This document shows positions 46,379 to 57,490 of a stretch of DNA of 64,000 bases, in pieces. The position numbers and the translations under genes are program-made. Under the pieces are notes generated by a model that made no database searches, was not told where the DNA came from, and worked only from the letters and a program-made list of their open reading frames with translations. The DNA lies in contig NW_020653766.1 of assembly GCF_003589595.1 (NCBI RefSeq), positions 991,688-1,055,687 on the forward strand, given 5' to 3'. Every line of letters starts with the position of its first letter. The first letter of the stretch is position 1. The DNA is from Hyposmocoma kahamanoa. Taxonomy: Eukaryota > Arthropoda > Insecta > Lepidoptera > Cosmopterigidae.

Positions 46379-46748
46379 GTAAATAATTGTTGCCACGTGG
46401 TTGCCAATTAACCGACACCCGCGCGCTTGTTAACACGTTTCAAATAAACGCTTTATTACTATTACAATATGATGTTATTTCGCAAAATCTGTTGTAATAT
46501 TTTTTTAATGTGAGTTATTTATTTTACTGTGATCTGATTATTGATTTTGTGATAATTTTTGATTTTAAATGGTTTAATACGTAGCTGTTAGAGTAATTTT
46601 TAGTTATCTACTTAGAAATGTTTAGACAGATATATACGTTACATATGTAGGGTTAGCTAAAGAAGTGCCTTCAAAAACTGAAATAGGTTGTTAGGCAAAT
46701 AATTTCTCTTATTTCAAAATGACTATCCGTTTTCTGTACATAGACAGC

Positions 46749-47012
46749 TTAATATTCGCGACGGATCATTTGGCAGAACACATTAGATGAGGCGGCGGTG
46801 CGTGTGTGTGCGTGGCGTAGTGTGTGGCGACGGAGGGGGTGTGGAGGGGCTGGGGGCGTGAAGGGGGTGTCGGGGAAGTGGGGCGGGGGGCTGCGGGAGC
46901 ATGTACCGGATCGATGCGGCGTCGCGGGTATCATTTGCCTGCGATGGTGGTACCCCGCGCCCCGTTTGACCTCTTCCGCAGACACTTGCGTCTGCCAGAC
47001 TGTGGTGACCAT
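46749..47012 (-). CDS. Candidate GC-rich coding exon, 87 codons
   Basis: ATG at 47010-47012 on the - strand has a strong context (CCAAGATGG). The frame starts MVTTVWQTQVSAEEVKRGAG, has mostly G or C in third positions, then turns to Pro/His/Arg/Thr-rich low complexity (SPPPHFPDTPFTPPAPPHP) and stops at TAA in 46749-46751. Because the block is so GC-rich, several frames are open on both strands, so openness alone proves little. It could be a 5' exon, a promoter island, or coding on the + strand after the good acceptor CCTCTTCCGCAG at 46981. Confidence 0.3.
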   Translation of the reverse strand: MVTTVWQTQVSAEEVKRGAGYHHRRQMIPATPHRSGTCSRSPPPHFPDTPFTPPAPPHPLRRHTLRHAHTRTAASSNVFCQMIRREY

Positions 47013-47059
47013 CTTGGCCTGTCCTGATAGAGTTGTCGATCACGTGCTTGTCTATCGGT

Positions 47060-48261
47060 CGATTGAATCTATACGGATCGCATCGAATTGCGTATTAATA
47101 CATAACCTTAGAGGTTATAGAATGCCGGTGTTTCTTAGTGACCGATTTCTTTATATATTTAAACTGTATTGTACACTAAAAAAGGCGGACTTAATGCCAT
47201 GAGGCATTCTCTACCAGTCACTCAATAGGCTAAACAGGTTGGTTGGTGCTACACTTACAATAAGAAAAACAAAATACTATAAACCAATACTTAATTTAGA
47301 AGTTTAAGATATAAAATAAATAATCCGAATTAATATTATAAATGCATGTTATAAAAGTAACTTATCTGTTACATTTTAAAGCCTAAACCGCGCAATTTTA
47401 ATGAATTTAGATAGAGAGATGGACAGGCTACTTAATGTCATATAAATAAATTTTACAGGGGGTGAGACAGGGGAGGTCGTGGGCACCAGCTAGTAGTTAT
47501 ACATGTATCCACAGCAAGTTTATACCGAGTTTTGATTTTGTCAATTGTAAAACAGATGCTTGCTTGCGCACGCATTTGAAATATAATTTGGCCCGAGATT
47601 GTCTTACATGGAGCGCGAGCGCGTTCCAAAGACGGATTGCGTGAGGTCGATTGTAGCCAGTCAAATGTAGTATTGGTTCAAAAGAAATATTTTTCCGGAT
47701 ATTATTCCTTTAATTTTCCAATTTTGACCTTAATGTTAAAAGTTGAAGTTACTGAACGAAAACGATGGAGCTATTAAAAAGGTTTTTTTCGCTTATGTGA
47801 AATAATTTTAAATATCGTTTTTGTCTAGTGGCTTTTTAGCAATACAAGTTTATTTTATAATTCACTCTAAACAGAACTTCAAAAGATATCTAAACATAGA
47901 ACATAATATGGGCATTCAAAATCAAATCTTTTCAATTTTCGACAATTATTCCGGAAGAAAACACCACTGTTTGATTTTTTTCTGAAAATTACCCAACAGT
48001 AGTCAAATGATATTACTGTGCTGTTATAACGGGAAGCCGAAGCTCACGAACTCGAGGACCCGAGATAAATTGCGCGCAAAAATTAGGTCTATACACAACA
48101 GTAGATTGTAGGCCAAGATTGATAGTTTCCTATAACACACTTTTGTAGTAATCAGAAGAATGTTACAACAATGTAGCTTGCAAAATATGAAGCCTGTTCA
48201 AAGCAATGGGATGGGACGAGGTTCCCGTAATAAAAACTTCGCTTAAATTATCGTAACTAAC
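47060..48261. other. Mostly AT-rich DNA
   Basis: A possible acceptor (TAAATTTTACAG at 47458) opens a 60-codon frame at 47462-47644 on the + strand; composition is not coding-like. Otherwise nothing recognised. Confidence 0.3.
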
Positions 48262-48547
48262 CATTGACTTACAATTATATGGACGACGGGTCTAATACAA
48301 AAACCACGAAAAATATGTCCCAAGTCAACCTATTTAAGCGTAGTGACATGTAAAGGAATATGAAAAAGCTAAAACGTTGAATTTAAATTGTAATGTCATC
48401 GCAGTACTGTCTAATTTTGCTTGCTTTGCTGTCAGTCGAACAAACGAAGACTAGAGCGTGAATGACGCTCTGTATACGATTTTAACGCCCTATAAGTTCG
48501 GACACTTTTTAGCGCGGACCCGACGTCCATATAATTGTAAGTCAATG
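48262..48547 (-). mobile_element. TA-1 copy 4 (MITE, 286 bp, reversed)
   Basis: Reverse complement of the other copies over full length. The flanks TAACTAAC (48254-48261) and TAATTGAC (48548-48555) agree at six of eight bases, consistent with a decayed 8-bp duplication. Internal sequence is still close to the copies at 33430 and 62326. Confidence 0.92.
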
Positions 48548-48751
48548 TAATTGACCCACGTCATAACTTGCAATAAAGGTATTGAACTTTCAACGATGTA
48601 GCGATTGGGTAAAGTTTAAATTACATAAACAATCCAGAATTTCTTATATCTTTTTAAATTAGAAACTATGACCAATCATTATCAAGGTTTCATAGTGTTT
48701 ATCATTTGTTTTTGTGCGGTTTGACGACAGCGAGGCTTAAGACACTTCCAT

Positions 48752-48850
48752 AGTTAATTTTTCTTTCGTGGTTCGTTCCGTGGCTTAAACGACAGAGCAT
48801 CTGGCACGGATTGCCTGAGGGTGCTGGTTCCAATCCAGCCGGATCTAATT
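48752..48850 (+). repeat. tRNA-like SINE (S3-like)
   Basis: A box region GTGGCTTAAACGACAGAG, an arm CTGGC-ACGGATT-GCCTG, and a perfect T-stem/loop GCTGG-TTCCAAT-CCAGC. The anticodon-loop pattern ACGGxTT recalls the copy at 905-1065. Not a functional tRNA: C at loop position 33. Confidence 0.55.
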
Positions 48851-48854
48851 TTGA

Positions 48855-49140
48855 TCATTTTTTTAAGCGTTCGATCTTTGTTATTAATAATAATATCATG
48901 GTAGTAAAAAAGTCATGATGTTCAATAAAATTCAACATCAACTCGTACGTCTCACTGCTGGGCATGGTTGCGTCTCTAAAACAGGGTTTTACGCCATAGT
49001 ACGTCACGATGGCCCAATGCCGTTGTGAACCGAACTTATAAAAACAGACAAAATACTCGGAGGTGCAGCACGGATTCGAAGGCACGACCTCTGCTTGAGA
49101 GACGGTTGGCTAAGCCGTTAGGGTGCCACGGATTACTCGT
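48855..49140 (-). repeat. tRNA-derived SINE with RTE-like 3' region (S6)
   Basis: On the - strand: a head GTGGCACCCTAACGGCTTAG and CGTGCCTTCGAATCCGTG (B box), a body, then AACCATGCCCAGCAGTGAGA, the motif seen at RTE LINE 3' ends, and a run of ATT units. A SINE that borrows a LINE tail is a known way to recruit LINE machinery. It lies head-on to the SINE at 48752. Confidence 0.6.
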
Positions 49141-49254
49141 TTAAATCTTCCATATTTGTTTGTTTTACTACCAGTCTAGTATCACAGCACATTTCCTGAA
49201 GTATTTTGTATGCCCGCAAAAACAAACATAATTTCATTAGGAAAGAAGATGTCT

Positions 49255-49625
49255 ATATCAACCTTACAACCTTATGGGCCGGGCACTGGTGTGGGACGCC
49301 ACATGTGCCGACACACTTGCCCCATCCCATCTCCAGCACACCAGCAAGAGGGCTGACTCCGCAGCTGAGCTGGCGGAAAGAATAAAAAGTAATAAGTACC
49401 AGGATCTCGGGTCCGATCACCTATTTACAGCCTTTGGAGTAGAAACCCTTGGCCCGTGGGGTCCCAGTGTCCTTTATCTGTACAAAATTTTATCGAAAAA
49501 TTAAATAGACTGTCTGGGAAATCCAAGAGCCGACTACCTTGCCCAACGCATAGTAATACAAAAGGAGAACGCTGCCAAGATCTTGGGCACCTCGCTGCGG
49601 GGACCCAATTTTATTCATATAATTT
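49255..49625 (+). mobile_element. C-terminal fragment of a LINE-like polyprotein, family L-W
   Basis: MGRALVWDATCADTLAPSHL, KSNKYQDLGSDHLFTAFGVE and TLGPWGPS appear in one frame to 49500, then in another frame RLSGNPRADYLAQRIVIQKE and NAAKILGT. This end region is common in arthropod retroelement polyproteins that contain a reverse transcriptase. One frameshift lies near 49495. The same family is at 59055-59390. Confidence 0.72.
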
Positions 49626-49924
49626 AAAAAACCTAGTTTTACTTTCTAGTATTTAAACTTTTATTGTCTCTTTTACCTTACCTGTATATTACCTTAGAAC
49701 TAAGTCCGAAGTCATGGTACCATGATTTCGTTTAACTAAGGTATTCGACTCTTTTATCGGGAACTGTATACGTTTTTACAATAAGATTCCGGAGCATATA
49801 TTAAGATTACCATTTCCGAAGTTTAAAACTTGCATCAAAAGTGTTTTAATTAAACTTTTAAACAAATTTAAAGACCATTGTAATGTGAGATGACATGCAT
49901 CAGAATGTATTCCACAGCATTGTG

Positions 49925-50162
49925 CGGGGACAGACAAGTCGCATCAGGCGGTGGTAAGCGACACGCCTGTCTGAGGCACTCTCACTGTGCTCGTCACCCT
50001 GAGGCACAAGCTGACAAGTCCTATGCGCCTGAAATTTCACCAGCACCTTTACTTTTTAAAACTGGAATGCAGTAATGCTGACATTACTGCTTGGCGGCAG
50101 AAATAGGTAAGGTGGCAGTACTACCCTGGGTGAACTCTGTCACAAGGAACTTTACTGCTTAA
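49925..50162 (-). repeat. Rep-A copy 13
   Basis: GGGGACAGACAAGTCGCATC, GTAAGCGACACGCCTGTC, TTCACCAGCACCTTTACTTT, ATTACTGCTTGGCGGCAGAA and CACAAGGAACTTTACTGCTT. Confidence 0.88.
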
Positions 50163-50354
50163 ATTATTTAACATACGTGGCCTTATCAGACTAAGGGTCT
50201 GATTTAAAGGATCTTGAAAAGTTTTTATATGTGTTATAATATTATTTTATGTAATCATTGCATAACGAGCGTTTTTAAAGCCGAGTACCGTGTTTAGGCC
50301 ACGATGCTTTGCCGAATGGCCTAAGTACATTTTAAGATTTAATTGTGTAATGGT

Positions 50355-50570
50355 TGCATATGGATTGTGAACTGGTAACCGATAGTATCTCAATTTTCTA
50401 AATATTTCGCTTTTTAATACCATTTCATACTATTTCTAACTCCGCAGCGTTGCATGAAAATCCATTGTTTTTAATAACATGTGTATTAAAAATATTTAAA
50501 AACTACGTATTTTTATTTAATAAATCAGATACTATTTATCCGCTCACGCGATTCATGCGTCTCTGGAAGC
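50355..50570 (+). repeat. Rep-E copy 2
   Basis: GATTGTGAACTGGTAACCGA (50362) and ATTTATCCGCTCACGCGATT (50534) match, in order, the reverse complement of 51125-51205, with an insertion of AT-rich DNA between them. Confidence 0.55.
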
Positions 50571-51109
50571 ATACCACACCTAGAGGTGCCGGTGATGATT
50601 TTATACCGATTTATCGGATATCGAAGTTATAACAGGTAAAAGAACTAATACTAATTGCTATTTCGGTAACTACTCTAGCAAACCACAAAGTTTTTAATGC
50701 CTGGGTCTGTCATTAAAAAAAATAAACAACTTCAAAAATACGTCACGACAATCGTGTGTGTTATTGTTTGGGCTGGTGATGTCGGTGTTTATTTATTGAA
50801 AACATACTGTAAGTTGCGTTTTTTAAGTTTACCCTGAATATAAATGTTTATAAACTATACTTTAAGGAGTAATTTCATGATAAACGTTAGAACCACCCAA
50901 ACGGAATATTATCATATTTATCCAAGTACACCAAAAATTTCATTAGCGCTTTTTAAATGCAGGATTTGCGGTGTATTACTGCATTTTATTTCAGATGTTT
51001 TTGTTGTAGTACGGAGGGTATTTATTTAGCAATGCAGAATAATAATTTTTATTTATAAAAACTTGTATTTAAACTGAATCCTTTTCTAATTTGCGAAATC
51101 AAATAGCCG

Positions 51110-51390
51110 CCATTTTGCGGTAGGATGAGCGCATCCCGTGAGCGGATAAATGACGCGCACAAATTTTTTCTTGATAGTACCGGTTGCCAGTTCACAGTCG
51201 ATATAACACTTTTTCTACGAGTAAATAAAATAATTAAACACAACCAATATTCAATATATATCTTGTTAACAATCTCCGACAACAAATTCAAACAAAATCC
51301 AAACAAGACAAATAATCTAAGGGAGCGGCAAGGATACTGGGGGCCTACCATAACCAAAAACAGTCTTATTTCAATGTAAGCTTGAAGTAA
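51110..51390 (-). repeat. Rep-E copy 3, longest
   Basis: On the - strand: GATTGTTAACAAGATATATA, GACTGTGAACTGGCAACCGG, TTTGTGCGCGTCATTTATCC, GCTCACGGGATGCGCTCAT and CCGCAAAATGGCGGCTATTT. It joins the parts seen separately at 30480 and 50355 and so defines the order of the repeat. An open frame of 120 codons on the - strand (51049-51411) spans it; it has no known domain and could be a remnant of the repeat's own coding region. Confidence 0.6.
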
Positions 51391-51884
51391 GCTTATTGTA
51401 ATAAAACTCATATTCGTACCATGACGAACCTGTCAACCAAGTAATGTATCATTGCAAAAGTGATTGAAAGAACGAATGATTTCCCAATATTGTCTATACC
51501 TTACTATAAATAGGAAAGAGATAACGCTATTTGAACTACATAATGCTATCTCTTTCTATCGTATTAAAATATATAGGTACTTAATGTTATTTACATTCAG
51601 AGAATTTTGACTCTTTAAAAAAGATAAGTATGTAATAATAAAATCTATTAAAATTACATCGTTTTCAACAATTATTCCGCATTTTCGTGAAGAAGAATTA
51701 ATAAAACAAGCAGAGTCTCGTCAGCTGTTAGTTTCGCCAAGGAGCACATAGATGGCGCTGTTATAATTTTACGAAATAAACATTTTTATTTAATCGCGTA
51801 TTTTTATTTAACGAATAATTATTTACTATGTGCTTCTTCATTTTTCATTTTTCAGCCATTATTGTCTCATTGCATCTCATTGCA

Positions 51885-52055
51885 GGATTACCTGGCCTAG
51901 GTAATCCTGAAACATAAAATAGACAACCTGCCTGTACTTTCACCAGCAACCTTACCCTTCAAAAATCGGAAGGCAGTTAAGGCTTATCTTACTGCTTGAC
52001 GACAGAAATAGGTATGGTGGCCGTGCTTCATAACAAGCTCTATTGCCACTAAATA
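51885..52055 (-). repeat. Rep-A copy 14 (diverged)
   Basis: CTGCCTGTACTTTCACCAGC, ACTGCTTGACGACAGAAATA and AACAAGCTCTATTGCCACTA. Confidence 0.75.
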
Positions 52056-52144
52056 TGATAAAATGATGCGTGGTCACGCATAAGCTATAAAATTATAGGA
52101 AATAAAGACAGAAGCAAACTAAACAGATAAAACACGTAGTGATT

Positions 52145-52260
52145 TATCTATCGCATTGTAGCCCATTGGTAGAACGCTTGCTACCCTATTGTGACATCAA
52201 AGCTTCGAATCCTTGTCGTGGCATATACTTAGCTTTAATTCCTAAGTCACCTACATTAAT
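52145..52260 (+). repeat. tRNA-derived SINE (S4)
   Basis: TAGCCCATTGGTAGAACGCT (A-box side) and AGCTTCGAATCCTTGTCGTG (B box) with decayed pairing. Confidence 0.6.
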
Positions 52261-53115
52261 GTTTAGTGGTAATCATCTCTCTAACGTTTCGATGTAACTT
52301 TGCAGGTAACTTTGGAAGAAAGTTTTTATAACACTTATGACGTCCTAAGCCCCTTCCTGTGGTTAAAACAATAAATAAATTAAAATCGGGTTTATTTCAC
52401 ATATGCATGCAAAATAAATTAGAATACATAACTAACATAAATACGAATTAAAATAACAATGATGTACTGTGACTGTGGTGAAATATAATTAGGAATGTTG
52501 CGTTAGAATAAGAGTGAATGACAAGAGTGAAGAAGAGGAGTGAGTGAGAGAATGAAAAGAAAGAACTGTGTTGGTTCGCCAACACAGTTGGGAGAGATTT
52601 TTGATTTTTCGTCTGCCTTATGCTTTTTTGTAAAAATCCTAAAGAAAATAAAAGAATGAAGTTACGAGCCAAATTTTACAAATTTTATTACGGAGCAGAA
52701 CATACCACCCCATCCCTACATATATAAATGGCGAAGTATAAAACCGTAATGGGAGACGTTGAGGGAAACTCCCTCATCATTAATTGTGCCAGGAATTATT
52801 TGATAATTTGGTCTATTCATTTGTCTTTATCAATTCGTATCGCCGGTGGTAAATAATAATGTCGAATTAGTTAAATTTAGAGCCACTAGGTTTGTAAGTT
52901 CACATCGCAATTGGCGGCCTGTCAAGCTTCTTCTTCCCTGCCGGAAAACGAACAAACGAACTCTATTCGGTGTTGGCCGCTTTAAAATAATAATAACTAC
53001 TATATTTTTATAATCGTAATTAACTAGTTTAATAACGCGCCATTATACATATATTTAAAAGAATAAACAACAAAAATAATATCAAATTAGTATTTTAGTA
53101 TTTCACAATTAGTAT
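52261..53115. other. AT-rich stretch
   Basis: No feature recognised. A short inverted pair GTGTTGG/CCAACAC lies at 52567-52584. Confidence 0.35.
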
Positions 53116-53352
53116 TTAAGAGCTCTTAACAAAAAACCATCTGACCGCCTGATTAAAATTTTCATTTATTTTAGTACCACTAACGGAACAACTCGTTTGT
53201 GCAGTCTTGCTTGAAGACAAAGTTACACTGGTGTGGCAATCGGGCGAGCAAACTGTACAAGCTTCTCCGGAAAATAAGCTATATAACAACGCTGGGGCAA
53301 AGACAACAATCGCAGCCCCGTTGGAAATATGACGGCATTGCTGGCTGTACAT
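53116..53352 (-). CDS. Doubtful 78-codon open frame, Cys/Ser/Thr-rich
   Basis: The - strand frame includes SGEACTVCSPDCHTSVTLSS and QTSCSVSGT and is more GC-rich than its surroundings. No signal peptide, domain or clear splice border was found. It might be an exon scrap or a transposon piece. Confidence 0.15.
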   Translation of the reverse strand: MYSQQCRHISNGAAIVVFAPALLYSLFSGEACTVCSPDCHTSVTLSSSKTAQTSCSVSGTKINENFNQAVRWFFVKSS

Positions 53353-53559
53353 TCGATATTGGCTATTATTTGTTATTTATTATATACCGAAAATGCATTA
53401 TTCATGATGTAGTTATATGAAGGCATAAAACTGTTAATAGAGTTAATTAACCATGTCAAACACCCCGGTGGTATTTTATAAGAGACCGGATCTCGTCTCG
53501 TCTTTTTCGACTTACAGGTATCAGAGATTGCTACTAAAATAAAAACATTGCTACTAAAC

Positions 53560-53665
53560 CAAATTCACGTGTTATTGCCAACGGTACTTGTTGTCACCGG
53601 GATTCGAACCGCCAACATCTCAATTAAGAAGTCAGCGTTGCCCGAATGGGTTACTGCCGTTGTAT
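53560..53665 (-). repeat. tRNA-derived SINE (S4), reversed
   Basis: On the - strand CAACGCTGACTTCTTAATTG and GGCGGTTCGAATCCCGGTGA (B box). Confidence 0.6.
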
Positions 53666-53779
53666 TGTACATAATATATCGTCATATTTGGCACTTGCCA
53701 AATTGCGTTATGACTGGTGCCATGTGCTTTTTTTCACATCTGTCTTGTAGTTAGTAGTAGAGTTCGTCTTCGTCGTCGT

Positions 53780-54045
53780 TGTGAGAGAGTTCGTCTAGGA
53801 AAGTAGTTACTGCCGCCAAGCAGTAGTGTGAGCATACCGTGTTCCACTTTCGTAGGGTGCTGGTGAAATTACAGGCACATGGGACTTGTCAATTTACGTC
53901 TCAGGGTGACGGGCGTAGTAGTTCTCAGATCTTTGCAATTTAAAGCTGCACTGTAAGTGGCACTGTTACTGTTGTGGACAGACGTGCAGCTTACCATCAG
54001 GTACACGACTTGTTCGTACCATCACTTGATGTAATAAAAAAGCGT
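53780..54045 (+). repeat. Rep-A copy 15
   Basis: GAGAGAGTTCGTCTAGGAAA, TGCCGCCAAGCAGTAGTGTG, GAAATTACAGGCACATGGGA, CTTGTCAATTTACGTCTCAG and CATCACTTGATGTAATAAAA. Near full length. Confidence 0.88.
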
Positions 54046-54449
54046 AAACAAAGCGTGAGATTCAACAAACTTAAAAATTTATTTACGTTTTCAAGTTATA
54101 ACTTCGATGGACATAAAACCTTGTTAATCAAATAATAAGAAATAAGAAAACACAATAATAATAATATTACGAACTACAGTCGACAACAAGCGGTCGAATG
54201 GCCGTTTCTGTGCACTTTAAGTTGTTAGAGCAATAGGAAAATAATAAAAACTTCGTGACCACGATTCAAACAACGTAAAGAATCGAAATATCCGTGTTTC
54301 TTATGAGCGGTGATTGTGACCCAGTAAACAAACCGATTTCTTCACAATTGTACATACGCCTTTAGTTTCTATGTTGAGTATGTTTTTCAATATACAGTAG
54401 CAGCAATACTCACTAGCGTTGAAGAGAAACTAAAAAGAGAAAAGTTTTT

Positions 54450-54680
54450 AGTAGCCAGTAGAGTTCCTTGTGAGAGAGTTCGTCCAGAGACGTACTACTG
54501 CCACCTTACCTAATTTTACCGCCAAACAATAATGTCAGCATTACTGTGGTCCGGTTTTGAAGGGGAAGGGTGCTGGGCAATGGTAAGTTATAGTCATACT
54601 ACTGCTTGGTGACAGAAATAGCTAAGGTGGCAGTAGTTCCCTGGACGAACTCTCTCAGAAGGGGCTCTACTGCTACTTAA
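54450..54680. repeat. Two Rep-A heads in inverted array (hairpin)
   Basis: Left arm, + sense: TAGTAGCCAGTAGAGTTCC, TTCGTCCAGAGACG, TGCCACCTTACC, AACAATAATGTCAGC. Right arm, reversed: TACTGCTTGGTGACAGAAAT, GCTAAGGTGGCAGTAG, CCCTGGACGAACTC, GGGGCTCTACTGCTACT. The arms would fold into a stem of about 80 bp with a loop of some 50. Confidence 0.82.
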
Positions 54681-55456
54681 TATAAATAATATGTCGTCGG
54701 CTACATTTCCCAACCTCGTAACCCCCGACCTTTTAAGTAGGCACAGAAAACAAAATTACTAGAAATAGATAAACACTTTATTCATATGACACAAATACAG
54801 ATTGAATACAACAGGAAAAATAAAATATTTTTGTCGTATTATCACAAAAATAACTTTTCCAATGGCATCATTTTATTATTGGTTGTTTCAATATGTCTTG
54901 CTTCATATATAACCTACACGTTATTGATACATCTTCAACTTGAAAGCACGTGGGAGATCTTGGCGTTAACTTGAGAGAAAGTTAGCTATCGTGCCAAAAA
55001 AATAACTTACATACCTTGTTCAAGCTTCGTTCTACCTAATTCGTATCCTTGGTACAATAAAGTCATATGTGATAATACGTCAAAAATGCTTTTGTCATAC
55101 GAAAGTTATGTATAATGTGGTTTTTTATAAATTCACCTATTTAACGTACGCTCTTTAGAGTGGACTGCACAGTATGCAGTGCACACGACTGTACGCTGGT
55201 GCGCTATGAACTAGCTACACTTAGCGCGTACAATACAACAAGTTTACGAATGCGCGAGTGGACAGTTTCATGGCTGTCATCCGTAAAAAGTCGACGTTGC
55301 TACTGAACAGAATACGTACCAACCCCAATAGCCTCCTTAATGCAATTGGTGGAAGGGTTGACTGCATTTAATACAGACTACAAAGTCTTTTTTAAGTACC
55401 AACTTAGTTTTAAGGCTGTACCTACTAACATTAATCGGATCATCGGGCACTTGTGC
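54681..55456. other. Intergenic DNA
   Basis: No gene recognised. 55150-55300 is slightly GC-rich (GCAGTGCACACGACTGTACG) without an open frame of note. Confidence 0.35.
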
Positions 55457-55631
55457 CCGAACCTTGTGTCGCGGGTGCCATGGACACACATATAGACAAC
55501 CACAAACTACACCCAAACTCACGAGAGAAGTAAATGTAGGCTCATACAAATATTTCTTCCGGCCCGGGAATCGAACCTGGGACCTCTGCGTAACAGTTCG
55601 GCATGGTAACCGTTCGATCACGGAGGCAGTT
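55457..55631 (-). repeat. Rep-C SINE copy 5 (tail missing)
   Basis: GTGTCGCGGGTGCCATGGAC at the left, GGGAATCGAACCTGGGACCT (B box reversed) at 55565 and CCGTTCGATCACGGAGGCAG at the right end. Confidence 0.88.
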
Positions 55632-55799
55632 GTCTTGATGTAATAAATATGTAATAAAAAAAATAATGTGTTTTACCTCAGCATTCAAAAGTTGCCATTT
55701 GCAGATGTGACATTATTACACCAGTAGTGCATTTTCGTTGAAACAAAATACAGTCAACGGCATATATTTTACAAGGGCGGTTTGATGAGTCAGTGACTT

Positions 55800-56235
55800 T
55801 AAGAAAAAACTATTTTTACCGACCTCAAAAAAGGAGGAGGTTCTCAATTCGTCTGTATGTTCTTTTTTTTGTATGTATGTTACGCGATAACTCCGGTATT
55901 TGTGAACCGATTTTCATGATTCTTTTTTGTGGGAAAGGGGGTACTTCCATAGTGGTCCCATTTCATTTTGAAGAAAATCATCCACCTCGAAGGGTGGCTG
56001 TTCACGCATGAAGATTCATTTTCATAAATAACGCCTAACATTAATTTAGGAGCAATTACTTTAATGGTTGGTTTTGCTATTTCCCCAATTCAAGGCGTTT
56101 TTCTCTCAATATACTTTGAGTAGCGAGAATCAATTTTTATTATCTTCAGTGTCAAGTCCTGTATAGTGGCGAACTAACTTAGCAAATAGACGTAATTCCA
56201 CGTACTTTTGAGGTTGGTTTTTTTAGTACTCAGTA
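55800..56235 (+). repeat. Rep-B copy 5, long form
   Basis: ACCGACCTCAAAAAAGGAGG, AACTCCGGTATTTGTGAACC, GAAGGGTGGCTGTTCACGC, ATTCAAGGCGTTTTTCTCTC, GTGTCAAGTCCTGTATAGTG and TTTTGAGGTTGG. The longest copy, about 430 bp; its open frame at 55793-56011 is not a gene. Confidence 0.85.
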
Positions 56236-56389
56236 CTAAGATTATTCTAGATTATGGTTATTTGTATTTTTTTTTAGTTTACTGAATGTTACGATATTTG
56301 ACCACCATGATATTCAATTATAATTTGAAATTACTCCACTAATTTGTTGTAATTATAAATACAAACAAACGAACTCTTAGAAAAAACTT

Positions 56390-56650
56390 TTGGTAGCAGT
56401 AGAGTTTCTAGTGAAAGCGTTCGTCCAGGGAAATACTGCCACCTTAACTATTTCTGCCGCCAAGCAGTAACGTTTATTACTGTGTTCCGGTTTGGAAGGA
56501 TAAGGGTGCTGGTGAAATTACAGGCACATGGGACTTGTCAACGTACGTCTCAGGGTGACGGGCACAGTGGCAGTACCCCTAACATCTTCGCGTTTTAAAG
56601 CTCTGAGTGGCACTGCAACTGCATCTGTCACTTAGTATCATAAAAAAACC
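56390..56650 (+). repeat. Rep-A copy 16, near full length
   Basis: GTAGCAGTAGAGTTTCTAGT, TCGTCCAGGGAAATACTGCC, CTGCCGCCAAGCAGTAACG, TACTGTGTTCCGGTTTGGAA, ATTACAGGCACATGGGACTT and GTCACTTAGTATCATAAAAA. Useful as the reference copy. Confidence 0.9.
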
Positions 56651-57244
56651 TTTACGATTCACCAGTTCCGGGTGTTTTTCATGAAACTTTTTATTTAAAA
56701 TATTATTTTTAAAATGACCGTAGACAATATAAAATTTTAAAAGAAAATCTTTTTTGTTCAAACTTAGCTAGAGGCAAAAATCGTACGAAATTTATGGCCA
56801 ACCCATTATATTCCATGCTGTGCACAATTACAATTCAAAACTCAAACAAAAATGAAATTTATTACGTTATTTATAATTGTTCTAAGTATAATTTACAATC
56901 CGTTGTCTTTATTGTATTTAGTTAGATAAAATAAAAATTAACAGCAGTGACAAAAATGATTTCATGTTAAATGATAATTATCATTGTTACGTTGACTGGA
57001 CTCTACTACTGATTCATTGGTGAGATTCACCTGACAGAGACTTCTTCTTTTTTTTTTTCATAATATCATCATAACATCGGCCTTGGACAGGTCTCACTCA
57101 TCTACGGTCTGCAACTTTGACTATATCGCCTATGCGCCTCGTTTCAGAACATAACACGTTTTAGTAATTTAATTTATGTTAAGAAGAATACTAATTTTTT
57201 TATGAAAAACAGTGACTAATACTAGGAATAATAATCTCACTACA

Positions 57245-57490
57245 GAGTACTAAAAAACCCAACCCCAAAAGTAATTCATCCCCTAGTTTGCCACCCTTAG
57301 AGGTGGAATATTTCCTTCAAATTTAAATGGGTCCACTTCAGATGTATCCTGTTTCTAAAAAAAGAAAAAATCTTCAAGATCGGTTCACAAATTATAAATA
57401 TATGTATGAGTTGTCGCGTAACATACATACAAAAAATAAAACATACAGTCCAATTGAGAACCTGTTCCTTTTTTGAAGTCGGTTTATAAT
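57245..57490 (-). repeat. Rep-B copy 6
   Basis: AACCCAACCCCAAAAGTAAT, TTCATCCCCTAGTTTGCCAC, CCTTAGAGGTGGAATATTTC and CCTTTTTTGAAGTCGGTTT, reversed. Confidence 0.82.

Noticed and set aside
46798..47202. 134-codon + strand frame in the GC island
   Set aside because: Rich in Trp/Gly/Arg from G-runs and overlapped by open frames on the other strand; composition, not coding constraint, keeps it open.
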